Below are positions 49,560 to 58,243 of a stretch of 64,000 nucleotides of DNA, in pieces. The stretch comes from JAQUOA01 sp037443785 (lineage in GTDB: Bacteria > Bacteroidota > Ignavibacteria > UBA10030 > UBA8401), in assembly GCA_037443785.1 (NCBI GenBank), contig JBBINR010000006.1, forward strand, positions 1 through 64,000, written 5' to 3'. The notes beneath the pieces were generated by a model. The model was not told the DNA's origin. It did no database searches and worked only from the letters and a program-made list of their open reading frames with translations. The translations under genes were made by a program, and so were the position numbers. Every line of letters starts with the position of its first letter. The first letter of the stretch is position 1.

Positions 49560-50708
49560 ATGAAATCCTACACCCTCTACTTCGCCACCAACCGCAACCA
49601 CATCGGCAGCGACCAATGGAATCCGGAAAGCTACGGAACAAAATTCAGTAATGACGGACACGAAAATCTTCGCTTCGGATATTTGACGCTGCAAGCAGAT
49701 GAAACGAAAGTTCAGCAGCAATTGGATGCCGACGTTGAAGGATTGAACAAAGGAGACGGCGTGAAGCTTGCCGACTATTTTTCATCATGCGTGCCGGAAG
49801 CAAAAATTGAGGCATACAAAGAAACGCTCGACGCAACGGCACCGGACAAAGAACAATCGCTGGATCGGTTCGGCTCGACCGGATTTTTCAAAGACCTGAA
49901 ATCCGAAATGATGAACAGCACCGACGTTGTCGTGTACATTCACGGATTCAATGTGTCATGGAACGATGCGGTCGGCGGCGCCCTTGCACTGCAGGAAATG
50001 ACGAACAAGTACAATGACCTTCAGCAGCAGGTGATGGTTGTGCTCTTCACATGGCCGAGCGAAGGAACTGCCATCCCTTACTATTCATATTTGGTTGACC
50101 GCGCCGATGCCCGCGATTCAGGTTTTGCGGTTGGGCGCGCCATGCTCAAGCTGCGCGATTTTTTTGTGCGCCTGCAGGTTGAAGTGAAGAAGAAAAACGA
50201 AGAATTGTGCGAACAATCGATACACTTGCTGTGTCACTCGATGGGAAATTATGTTTTGCAGAATGCGCTTGCCCGCATACAGGAATTCATCAAAACTCCG
50301 GCGCTCCCCCGCCTGTTCGACAATATTTTTCTCTGCGCCGCCGATGTGGACGACGACGTCTTCGAATCCGACAAACCGTTGGGGCGGCTTCACGAGTTGG
50401 CGCGGGGCGTTTCAATTTACTACAACCGCGAAGACAAAGCCCTGCTGATCGCCGACACAACGAAAGGACATCCCGAAAGATTAGGCTCGAACGGATGCGC
50501 TCGGTCTTATCATGTACACACAAAAATCTTTCAAATCGATTGCACACCGGTTGTGCCGGGCGGTTTGCTTGCTGTAGAACATAGCTATTATTTGCTTGCC
50601 GATATTAACCGCGACATCGTTCAAACCATTGCAGAAATACCGCAGGATGATACGAAACGCCGGCGCATTGTCAGTACCGAATTGCCAAATACATGGCGGA
50701 TGAAGTAA
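49560..50708 (+). CDS. Alpha/beta hydrolase, DUF900 type
   Basis: From ATG 49560 the 382-residue protein opens with YTLYFATNRN, an opening typical of DUF900 hydrolases. It has VVVYIHGFNVSWNDAV (oxyanion region), FTWPSEG, and the nucleophile elbow LLCHSMGNYVLQNAL with Ser in HSMGN. The Asp is probably in CAADVDDDVFE and the His in the late HSYYLL segment. It should hydrolyse an ester or similar bond; the substrate is unknown. No signal peptide is present. Confidence 0.8.
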   Translation: MKSYTLYFATNRNHIGSDQWNPESYGTKFSNDGHENLRFGYLTLQADETKVQQQLDADVEGLNKGDGVKLADYFSSCVPEAKIEAYKETLDATAPDKEQSLDRFGSTGFFKDLKSEMMNSTDVVVYIHGFNVSWNDAVGGALALQEMTNKYNDLQQQVMVVLFTWPSEGTAIPYYSYLVDRADARDSGFAVGRAMLKLRDFFVRLQVEVKKKNEELCEQSIHLLCHSMGNYVLQNALARIQEFIKTPALPRLFDNIFLCAADVDDDVFESDKPLGRLHELARGVSIYYNREDKALLIADTTKGHPERLGSNGCARSYHVHTKIFQIDCTPVVPGGLLAVEHSYYLLADINRDIVQTIAEIPQDDTKRRRIVSTELPNTWRMK

Positions 50709-51202
50709 GAGATAATACTATTTGAGGATTGTGCTCACTCAAAAAGAGTATCGGGGAGACAATGTCTGAGAGCGGAAGAATAAAAATACTGCCAATTAGG
50801 TATTGACATAACAAAGTAATACCGATACATTGTTGCAAAATTTATTGTAAAACCAGAGCATGTTACGGCGATACTTGTGACGGTGAGAATTTTGAAACCT
50901 CTGGATTTCGCAGACGAGCGAATGATAGAGGTTTTTGCATTTTGTGTCATGCCAGCGCATGTTCCGAAGGAATCTCTTTGAGACTGGCATCCAGAAATGA
51001 ATGCTACTGGATTCTCCAAAGGAGTCCGTTGGACCGGCTTTCGTCGGAATAACAATGCTCTATTATTGTGCAGAAGGATTCATCAGCCGAGCGGATGATA
51101 GAGGCTTTTGAGTTTTATTGAACTAATCTGGAGGAAAAAAATTTCAGACAGAAAGCTTTAAAAGAATTATTCTCATTCAAATTACTAATAGGATAAATCA
51201 GC
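50709..51202. repeat. 494-base gap with direct repeats and REP-like sequence upstream of the island
   Basis: Two imperfect direct repeats are visible: CAGACGAGCGAATGATAGAG at 50911-50930 and CAGCCGAGCGGATGATAGAG at 51084-51103, both continuing into GNTTTTG. They flank about 150 bases of palindromic, spacer-like sequence (TGCCAGCGCATG, AGACTGGCATCC, TTCGTCGGAATAACAATG). No gene is supported here. The repeats mark the left edge of the AT-rich 51203-54997 island. Confidence 0.45.
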
Positions 51203-51691
51203 ATGAAAGATCTTTTGGACAAAATCTCATCTTATAACTTATTCAATTATCTTTTTCCGGGAATAATTTTCGTAATTGCCTTAAACAATTTCACAAAATA
51301 CAATCTCGTCCAGGTTGATTTACTTCATGGTGTGTTTTTCTATTACTTTGTCGGTTTAATCATTAGCAGAATTGGCTCCTTATTTGTCGAACCTATCTTA
51401 AAATATTTTTCACTGTTAAAATTTGCTGAATATAAAAAATTCGTCAGAGCTTCAAAGGAAGACGACACTCTTGTTATTCTTTCAGAAGCAAATAATATGT
51501 ATCGAACAATTTCGACTATGTTTATTGTCCTTATTATATGCAATCTGTATCAAGAGTTGGAAGAAAAAATTATATTTTTTTCTATTTACCGAACAATAAT
51601 TATCATTATTCTCTTGCTGATTATTTTTTTATTCTCATACATAAAACAATCAAACTACATTATAAAACGAATAAATGTAAATGGGGATTAA
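51203..51691 (+). CDS. Multi-pass membrane protein of the E2-E1-JAB island
   Basis: The 162-residue protein has four likely membrane helices at about 18-32, 42-60, 103-117 and 124-147, and a charged loop (KFVRASKEDDTLVILSEANN) between helices 2 and 3. It is AT-rich like the two genes after it and unlike the chromosome around. It lies 74 bases upstream of the metallo-hydrolase gene. Small membrane proteins often serve as effectors in defence loci; that role is inferred. I do not recognise the family. Confidence 0.6.
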   Translation: MKDLLDKISSYNLFNYLFPGIIFVIALNNFTKYNLVQVDLLHGVFFYYFVGLIISRIGSLFVEPILKYFSLLKFAEYKKFVRASKEDDTLVILSEANNMYRTISTMFIVLIICNLYQELEEKIIFFSIYRTIIIIILLLIIFLFSYIKQSNYIIKRINVNGD

Positions 51692-51765
51692 AATATAAAG
51701 TAACAAGATCAAATTTATTATTCAGATTGATATTTTATTAAATCCGTATTTAAGAGAGGTAATTA

Positions 51766-52923
51766 ATGGCTACTTCAACAATTACATTCTTTCCTGTTGG
51801 TGAGAAGAATGGTGGAATGATCCTTTTGCGTTTGAACGATGCTAATCAAACAACAATATTAATTGATTCTAGTATTGGGGAAGATTTGATTGCTGACCAT
51901 TGCGACGTCGCCCAGGAGTTATATGATCGTCTTCCTAAGGATGGATCGGAGAGACCTTATGTTGATGCTTTTATACTTACGCACAGACACCAGGATCATT
52001 TACTTGGAATTCAGAAATACTTTCATTTAGATGCTCTTTCAGAATATGTTAAACCCAAGGAGGATGAAAAACCTAAAATTGTAATTCGCGAATTATGGAG
52101 TACTGATATTTTTTGGAAACCGGAATCTAAGAATTATATCCTTTGTGATGATGCAAAGGCATTCAATAAAGAAATGAAACGCAGAGTAAATTTGTACATA
52201 GATAAAAAACAAATGCAATCAGAAGGTGATCGTGCTATCATAATTGGTAAACAAGAAGATGAAACAAAAGATATTACATACGATATAAATTCTATTTTTT
52301 CTAAAATTAACGAAGTTGAACTCTCATCAAAAATGTCGACTTTGATACTTGGGCCTTTGGAACGGCAAAAGAACGAAGAAGATGATGCATTTAATGATAT
52401 GAATCGCCAATCGATTGTTTTTCAAATGACAATCAAAGAATCAGATTATGACAATAAACTCCTATTGCCTGCTGATGCTGAATGTTTTGTCTGGGAAAGT
52501 TTTTGGCGATTATATAAAAACGATAAAGATAAACTTGAATATGATCTACTGTCTGCACCTCATCATTGTTCATGGCATTCTCTTTCGTATGACAGTCAAT
52601 CTAAGGATAAAAATCCACAGATAAACAAAGATGCTTTTAGTGCACTTAGTCAATGCAAAGAGGGTGCATACATTGTTTCTCAAAGTAAAGCCATTAAGGA
52701 AAATGATGCAGATCCACCAAGTAAAGCGGCAAAAGATGAGTATTTAAAAATTGTATGTAATGAGCAATTTATTTGCACAAATGAATATCCAAGTGAAAAA
52801 AAACCAGAGCCGCTGGAATTCAATCTAACAAGTGGAGGGCCACAGAAAAAAGGAATTAAAGAAAAATCTAAAATTGCCATTGCTGCATTAGCCTCTACAA
52901 AAGAAGCATACCCTCATGGATAA
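51766..52923 (+). CDS. ComEC/Rec2-type metallo-beta-lactamase-fold protein ending in Gly
   Basis: The 385-residue protein has the metal motif THRHQDH at 72-78 (His73, His75, Asp77, His78), a middle NRQSIVFQ at 213-220, LLLPADAEC at 232-240 with Asp237, and the SAPHHCSWHS segment at 263-272. This order matches the MBL domain of ComEC-like proteins, which act on nucleic acids or phosphodiesters. It has no membrane segment or signal. The C-terminal tail is flexible-looking and ends AYPHG. Its stop overlaps the E2-E1-JAB start by 8 bases, so the two are translationally coupled. AGAGAGG precedes the ATG. Confidence 0.85.
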   Translation: MATSTITFFPVGEKNGGMILLRLNDANQTTILIDSSIGEDLIADHCDVAQELYDRLPKDGSERPYVDAFILTHRHQDHLLGIQKYFHLDALSEYVKPKEDEKPKIVIRELWSTDIFWKPESKNYILCDDAKAFNKEMKRRVNLYIDKKQMQSEGDRAIIIGKQEDETKDITYDINSIFSKINEVELSSKMSTLILGPLERQKNEEDDAFNDMNRQSIVFQMTIKESDYDNKLLLPADAECFVWESFWRLYKNDKDKLEYDLLSAPHHCSWHSLSYDSQSKDKNPQINKDAFSALSQCKEGAYIVSQSKAIKENDADPPSKAAKDEYLKIVCNEQFICTNEYPSEKKPEPLEFNLTSGGPQKKGIKEKSKIAIAALASTKEAYPHG

Positions 52924-54997
52924 TTTTGGAATAGAAAAAGCCAAGAAATATATTGAACAGCACAATGCATTTTCTGATGTCAACTTTTCTGGTCCAGATG
53001 CAAATGGTGTATCAACAATTACAGCTTCCGTAAAAATTGGTTTACCATCGAAATATCTTAAAGCTGGAATTACTTCTACCGGAGTAAAGGCTATAGAGTC
53101 TGTCAAATTTTTATTTCCCAAAACCTTTCCACTTCAAGCACCAAAAATCTATCTTCGGGATGATTTTCCTAGAGGTTTCCCTCATATTAATTCTTCAGAA
53201 AAGGAAGTTTCACCTTGTGTTTACGAGGGCAGTGTTGCAGAATTACTCCAACAGTCTGAATGGTTGAATGGTCTTTTAAACCAACTCGTGGACTGGCTTG
53301 AAAAAGCTGCATCAAATGATTTGCTAAATTATAAACAAGGATGGGAGCCCATGCGCAATGACGACTCTGCAGGGTTTATAATTTACGATACAAACCTTAC
53401 CCTTAAAGCTTTTGAAAAGAATGGCCCAATATTGACCGCCAATATAAAATTTAAGATTGTAGAAGGTAAAGATGGTAAGATAGTGGCAAATCAATTAAAT
53501 AATTCTGAAAAGACAGAAAATTGTACTTTCCTATGTTTTTTAACCCCTGATATCATCGGAAGTTACATTCCTAATCCTGTTAGAAATTTAGCAGACCTTT
53601 ACTCGTATGGTAGTTCCATTGGTCTGCCAAATTTGAAAGTAAACATTGAAAGCATAGATGAAAAATATTCAAATGAAAATTGGATTCTGTTAACTCTCGC
53701 AGTGAAGCGCCCCTGCAAACTTATTGGCCAAGATACAAATATTGAATTTTTAAATTATATAATTAAGAAATCAAAGCCACGAAAAGGTAAAAAACGAGTA
53801 CTACCTGAAATTAGTGTAAAACTTTTAAATCATATTTCGCAAAACTCAACTATTTTGTTGAGAAAATTATCAGGAACAAAATCACCCATTGATGAAAATA
53901 AATATATCGCTCTCGTTGGTTGTGGAAGTTTAGGATCAAAAATAGGTTTACATTTGGCGCGTAATGGCAATAGTCCGTTCTTATGTGTTGATGGTGATAT
54001 ATTTCTCCCGCATAACGCTGCAAGACATGGTTTGTTTTTGGCAATGTCACATAATAAAGCAGACTTACTAGCTACCGCAATAAATAATATAACAAAAGGG
54101 ATGGTAGACTCTAGTTATTCCGCATTCGAAACAGATTTCGGTACGTCCAGAATAATTATTGATTCAACCGCATCGCTAGCTGTTCGCTCTTTTTTCATAA
54201 AAAATAAAAATCGTCCTTCTGTTATTTCAACTGGTTTGTACCACAAAGGGAATTCGGGTATTGCATTTATTGAAGCAAACAATGGTCGCGTCATGCTTTG
54301 TGACTTGTGGGCTTATTTTTATAATCTTTCAATTGAAAATGAATTTATTCGCGAACTTCTTTTTTCTCAACAGACAAGTTCAATTCAAATTGGTCAATCA
54401 TGCCGTTCAAGTACTCTTGTTGTAAGTGATGCAAGAATATCTCAATACGCATCGCTGTTTAGTGAAAAAATACAAGATGTCCTTGAAAGAGGTGTTCCTA
54501 ATTCTGGCCAGATACTCCAATTAGAACATAATGATAATTATTCTATTTCCTCAAATATTTATAATGTAGATGGACAAACAAATGTATGCTTATCAAACAG
54601 AGATGAATTGGAAGTAAGGGTGTTGGATTTAGTTGTTAAGAAGATCTCCGAACAATCCAAATTAAAAGCCCCTAATGAAACTGGAGGAGTTCTATTGGGA
54701 ACAATTTTTCCAAATACCAATATAATCGTTGTTTCAGATATATTGCCTCCACCGACAGACAGCATAGAAACGCCTTCGTTATTTGTCTTAGGAATTGATG
54801 GTTTAGAAACAAAAATTAAATGCATTGAAAAGCGTACGCATGGTAAGGTCACATACCTCGGGACTTGGCATAGTCATCCACACGGCGGTCAGGCATCTCA
54901 AACTGATAAAGGAACATTTAAAAAACTTTTATTTGTTAGAAACTATGAACCAACCGTTTGTCTTATATGGACTCCGAATGGAATTATTAGGGTTTAA
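52916..54997 (+). CDS. E2-E1-JAB triple-domain ubiquitin-like conjugation protein
   Basis: One 693-residue protein carries three enzymes. Residues 1-130 resemble bacterial E2 proteins: VKFLFPKTFPLQAPKIYLRD followed by the likely catalytic Cys101 in VSPCVYEG. Residues 325-525 are a ThiF/E1 adenylation domain: nucleotide motif VGCGSLG (334-340), VDGDIF with Asp359 and Asp361, an Arg in NAARHG, and probable catalytic Cys496 in GQSCRSSTLV. Residues 570-693 are a JAB/MPN+ isopeptidase: Glu588 in NETGG, His652 and His654 in WHSHP, Asp664 in SQTDKG. It should activate a C-terminal Gly, transfer it to a target and also remove it. Cap2 (E2-E1) and Cap3 (JAB) of type II CBASS carry the same activities in separate proteins. 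No CD-NTase is encoded here. Confidence 0.88.
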   Translation: MDNFGIEKAKKYIEQHNAFSDVNFSGPDANGVSTITASVKIGLPSKYLKAGITSTGVKAIESVKFLFPKTFPLQAPKIYLRDDFPRGFPHINSSEKEVSPCVYEGSVAELLQQSEWLNGLLNQLVDWLEKAASNDLLNYKQGWEPMRNDDSAGFIIYDTNLTLKAFEKNGPILTANIKFKIVEGKDGKIVANQLNNSEKTENCTFLCFLTPDIIGSYIPNPVRNLADLYSYGSSIGLPNLKVNIESIDEKYSNENWILLTLAVKRPCKLIGQDTNIEFLNYIIKKSKPRKGKKRVLPEISVKLLNHISQNSTILLRKLSGTKSPIDENKYIALVGCGSLGSKIGLHLARNGNSPFLCVDGDIFLPHNAARHGLFLAMSHNKADLLATAINNITKGMVDSSYSAFETDFGTSRIIIDSTASLAVRSFFIKNKNRPSVISTGLYHKGNSGIAFIEANNGRVMLCDLWAYFYNLSIENEFIRELLFSQQTSSIQIGQSCRSSTLVVSDARISQYASLFSEKIQDVLERGVPNSGQILQLEHNDNYSISSNIYNVDGQTNVCLSNRDELEVRVLDLVVKKISEQSKLKAPNETGGVLLGTIFPNTNIIVVSDILPPPTDSIETPSLFVLGIDGLETKIKCIEKRTHGKVTYLGTWHSHPHGGQASQTDKGTFKKLLFVRNYEPTVCLIWTPNGIIRV

Positions 54998-55063
54998 TAA
55001 TATTCTTATCTCAGTGTTCACGCTGAAATAAGAAGTTATATTTCACATCCTTCCCACCTCTCT

Positions 55064-55657
55064 GTGCCGATGTGTTTTGCCGAAAGAACGATGACACACT
55101 GCAGAGCGCGGGAATGTTTTTTGCGCATTCCCCCTCCTTTTTTAAGGAGGGGGTTAGGGGGTGGTCGCAAGAGCCACCACCCCTTTTGTCCCCTCCTCAA
55201 CGAGGAGGGGAAACACACATGCCCGCGCACGGTATGGACACAGCACTCAAAAAAACTTTTTAACATCGCGCCGCAAAAAGAAAAGAGACAGGCATTGCGC
55301 AACAATGCAACGCCGGCAGAGAAAAAACTATGGGAGCATCTTCGCCATCGTCAATTCCTCGGGTATAAATTCCGCCGGCAGCAGGGCATCGGTCCTTACA
55401 GTGCAGACTTTTACTGCCCCGATGCGCGGCTCGTGATAGAACTCGACGGCGGAGTGCACTTTACCCGCGAGGCGCTGGAATACGATCACCACCGTAATCT
55501 GTTTTTGCACAGCAACGGAATGGCAGCGCTGCGATTCCAGAACGAAGAAATTTTTAACGACGTCGACAGCGTGCTGCACACGATTGAGGAAAGAGTACGA
55601 ACGACCGCCCCTGATGCTTCGCATCATCCCCTCCTCAACGAGAAGGGGAATACGTAA
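55064..55657 (+). CDS. DUF559 endonuclease-like protein, start uncertain
   Basis: The conserved core begins near 55274: KRQALRNNATPAEKKLWEHL, FRRQQGIGPYSADFYCPDAR, LVIELDGGVHFTREALEYD and LRFQNEEIFNDVDSVL. This is the DUF559 fold, a relative of Vsr-type PD-(D/E)XK nucleases (probable residues Asp in ADFYCPD and Glu in VIELDG). The frame is open back to 55064 through palindromic repeats that are unlikely to be coding, so the real start is probably inside, perhaps at the TTG in QALRNN. Its end also enters a palindrome copy. Confidence 0.7.
   Translation: MPMCFAERTMTHCRARECFLRIPPPFLRRGLGGGRKSHHPFCPLLNEEGKHTCPRTVWTQHSKKLFNIAPQKEKRQALRNNATPAEKKLWEHLRHRQFLGYKFRRQQGIGPYSADFYCPDARLVIELDGGVHFTREALEYDHHRNLFLHSNGMAALRFQNEEIFNDVDSVLHTIEERVRTTAPDASHHPLLNEKGNT
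55128..55212. repeat. Cluster of three palindromes before the DUF559 gene
   Basis: Three hairpins follow each other: CCCCCTCC-TTTTTTAA-GGAGGGGG type, GGGGTGG-TCGCAAGAG-CCACCCC type, and CCCCTCCTC-AAC-GAGGAGGGG. The last recurs after the gene. Confidence 0.7.
55627..55650. repeat. Palindrome copy at 3' end of DUF559 gene
   Basis: TCCCCTCCTCAACGAGAAGG, continuing GGAA, differs from the 55191-55212 palindrome by one base (GAGAAGG for GAGGAGG). The two copies bracket the DUF559 core in direct orientation. Confidence 0.7.
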
Positions 55658-55784
55658 TACGCAGTGTGCGAAAACAACAATGCGAAGCTCCCTTCTGTTG
55701 TGCTGTTAATCATGCCGCACGGAAATTACTTGCAACCGTTCAAGAATTGAAATACATTTCTCCATCTTTAATCAGGAGGAGTGT

Positions 55785-57011
55785 ATGAAAAACGCCGCGG
55801 TTGTATGTGCCATCATCATAATGCTGGCAGGATGCAAAAAAGACGACACAGCACCGACACAATCACAAGCCGTTCCGCCGTGGAACAACGGCCAAAGTGC
55901 CGAAGCCGTCTTAGGCCAATCGGATCTTACAACATCAGGAGGGAGAACCACTGGGCAGAATACGATCGCGAATCCGTGGGGACTTGCCATTGCTGAGAAC
56001 GGCACGCTCTTCGTCGTCGATGCGGCAGCCCATCGCGTCCTCCGTTTTGATAATGCCACGACCAAAGCGAACGGCGCCAATGCCGACGGCGAACTTGGTC
56101 AACCGAACTTTGCAGGAAACGTGTGGGATTACGGCGCAGGAAGCAACACTCCATCGGCGAAAGGTTTCAACGAACCGATCTCTGTAGCGTTAGACGCACT
56201 GGGAAATTTGTATGTCGTTGATCGAGGAAACGGGCGCGTTCTGCGCTTCAACAATGCCGCGAGTACAGCCAACGGCGGATCAGCCGATGCCGTGTTTGGC
56301 AAACAGGATTTCACCACGAAAGGATTCGGAACAACGCAAAATACGATGTTCACACCGCAGTCCGTTGCGGTCGATCCTCAGGGAAATCTTTTCGTTGCCG
56401 ACGGGTCGAACAACCGCGTCCTTCGATTCGATAATGCCGCGGCAAAGCCGAGCGGAGCCAATGCCGACGGTGTGCTCGGACAAACGGACTTTACGACGAA
56501 CACTAAAGATGCAAAGGCGGAGAAGCTTGCAGATCCGATCTCTGTCGCCGTTGATAAACATGGAAATCTCTATGTGGGTGAGCGTGGAAATTCCCGCGTG
56601 CTTATTTACCTGAACGCCGCCGCGAAAGCGAACGGTGCCGCCGCCGATATCGTGCTGGGAAAACAAAATTTTACCGACGGGTCGGCTCCTTCTTTTCTTG
56701 CATCGGATTCAACACTCTCTCTTCCCTACGCTTTAGCCGTGGATAAGAATGATAATCTCTACGTTGCTGACGGCGGATACAATCGCGTGCTTGTCTTCTA
56801 TTCCGCTCCGGCAAAAAAGAACGGTGCGAAAGCCGATGCCGTTCTTGGGAAAAAAGATTTTATTACATCGGTGAATACGGGCGCCACAGCCGATAATATC
56901 AGCCAGGCATTCGGAGTTGCCGTACACAGTTCATCGGGAAAATTGTTTGTGTCATGTTATACGAACGAGCGGGTGCTCAGATTCCAAGCAAAGAGTTCAC
57001 TCGTTCCGTGA
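55785..57011 (+). CDS. NHL-repeat lipoprotein
   Basis: The 408-residue protein has a lipoprotein signal (MKNAAVVCAIIIMLAGCKKD, lipobox MLAGC with Cys17). Six beta-propeller blades of NHL type follow, each about 65 residues: WGLAIAENGTLFVVDAAAHR, VLRFDNA and VLGQ-like ends recur (ISVALDALGNLYVVDRGNGR, QSVAVDPQGNLFVADGSNNR and others). It is surface or periplasmic and probably binds carbohydrate or protein. TCAGGAGGAG precedes the ATG. Chromosomal base composition returns here after the island. Confidence 0.85.
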   Translation: MKNAAVVCAIIIMLAGCKKDDTAPTQSQAVPPWNNGQSAEAVLGQSDLTTSGGRTTGQNTIANPWGLAIAENGTLFVVDAAAHRVLRFDNATTKANGANADGELGQPNFAGNVWDYGAGSNTPSAKGFNEPISVALDALGNLYVVDRGNGRVLRFNNAASTANGGSADAVFGKQDFTTKGFGTTQNTMFTPQSVAVDPQGNLFVADGSNNRVLRFDNAAAKPSGANADGVLGQTDFTTNTKDAKAEKLADPISVAVDKHGNLYVGERGNSRVLIYLNAAAKANGAAADIVLGKQNFTDGSAPSFLASDSTLSLPYALAVDKNDNLYVADGGYNRVLVFYSAPAKKNGAKADAVLGKKDFITSVNTGATADNISQAFGVAVHSSSGKLFVSCYTNERVLRFQAKSSLVP

Positions 57012-57055
57012 TCGAACATCATTACTGTATGAAGAAGCGCGAACGCAGTTTTACT

Positions 57056-58243
57056 TTATCGGAACGCAGCCACCACAATCGTTGCATCGTCATATAATTC
57101 TTTTGTCACCGTAAACGAACGGATTGCTCCGATCAGTTCATCGCTGCACTGCTGTGCAGAGGTGTATTGTTTTTTCAGAATCCACCGGTGCAGCCGCTCC
57201 ATGCCGAAGTGTTCATGCTTCGGATTCGAAGCTTCCAAAATTCCATCCGTAATAAAATAGAGCGTATCGCCCGGCATCAGCGGAATCGTTTGTGTTGTGA
57301 ATGACGCGCCTGCCTGCATTCCCAGCGCAAGATGATGTGTCCGAAATTCTTCCACGGCGTTTCCGGTTCGACGGAGAATTTGCGGATGCCCTGCGGTTAC
57401 GATCTCTGCGCTCGATTTGTCCTTGTCCAGCAGCGCAAGCGCACAGGTGATGAATTTTTGTTTTTCGGTAACGGCGAAGATCGTTTTGTTGACGCTGTTC
57501 AGCAATTCTGCCGGCGAATGGGTGTGCTGAAGCTCCTGCATGATGCTGCTTTTCGTCATGGCAGATAAAATCCCCGCGCCGGTTCCGTGTCCCGATGCAT
57601 CGGCGATGACAAGAAGCATTTTCGTTTCAGAAAGTTTGATGATATCATAAAAATCTCCGCCGATCTCCGTTGCGGGCAGACTGACTCCGGCAATATCGCA
57701 CCATTCCGTTGTCACGGAAGATTTTGGGAGGAGCGACGCGTGAATGGATTGTGCAATCTTCACTTCGGTTTCAATTTCCGTCCGCCGTTTGTATTCCCGC
57801 GTCACCGTGCGAATGAATAATATATATCCTGTGCTCAAACAAAAAATTGCGGTCAAGCCAAACACGGTGCGCTTGGTGCGTACATCGGAAAGCTGTTCTG
57901 ATGAGAGCCGGAAGGAAGTATCTGGCGTGAGAATAACATTGTGAACATCAGGATGGAAAAAATCCGGTTTGGCTTTCGACAGAAAAATCATAATGAGGCT
58001 GTAGACGGCAACGGAAAGAATAATCCGGAACGGTTTTGCAAGCGAAAGAATGATCGACGCAGAAAATAATCCGCTCAACACCGTCATCACCGCCAGCCGC
58101 ATCCACGATGCCTGGATGATCGACGGCTCCATCAGCAGCGTCAGCGGGCCGATTGTGGCAAAAAGAAAAAAAACCGCCGTTGCCAAATGCCGGAGTTCTT
58201 TTTTCTCCATTGTTTTCCATGTTGCCAGTGCGTGTACTGCCAT
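57056..58243 (-). CDS. Membrane-bound SpoIIE/PP2C-type serine phosphatase
   Basis: From ATG 58243 (GAGGAG just upstream) the 395-residue protein has four likely membrane helices in residues about 20-175, then a coiled-coil linker and a SpoIIE-type PPM phosphatase domain: SIHASLLPKS, LPATEIGGDFYDII, LVIADASGHGTGAGILSAM, and TLYFITDGILEASN, which supply the metal-binding Asp residues. Such proteins control anti-anti-sigma switches or stress responses. An in-frame ATG at 58354 would add 37 basic residues and is less likely. Confidence 0.85.
   Translation of the reverse strand: MAVHALATWKTMEKKELRHLATAVFFLFATIGPLTLLMEPSIIQASWMRLAVMTVLSGLFSASIILSLAKPFRIILSVAVYSLIMIFLSKAKPDFFHPDVHNVILTPDTSFRLSSEQLSDVRTKRTVFGLTAIFCLSTGYILFIRTVTREYKRRTEIETEVKIAQSIHASLLPKSSVTTEWCDIAGVSLPATEIGGDFYDIIKLSETKMLLVIADASGHGTGAGILSAMTKSSIMQELQHTHSPAELLNSVNKTIFAVTEKQKFITCALALLDKDKSSAEIVTAGHPQILRRTGNAVEEFRTHHLALGMQAGASFTTQTIPLMPGDTLYFITDGILEASNPKHEHFGMERLHRWILKKQYTSAQQCSDELIGAIRSFTVTKELYDDATIVVAAFR

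Noticed and set aside
49372..49563. Alternative 63-residue frame between the exported protein and the hydrolase
   Set aside because: It lacks a ribosome binding site; the 49323 frame has TTAGGAG. Neither is strong, and only the latter is listed.
50735..51055. Minus-strand frame of about 100 residues in the 50709-51202 gap
   Set aside because: It runs through palindromic repeat sequence, has an unnatural composition and no ribosome binding site.
52916..54997. Calling the E2-E1-JAB island a type II CBASS locus
   Set aside because: No CD-NTase/cGAS-like gene is present within the window on either side; the neighbours are an MBL protein and a membrane protein. The resemblance is to the ancillary conjugation proteins only.
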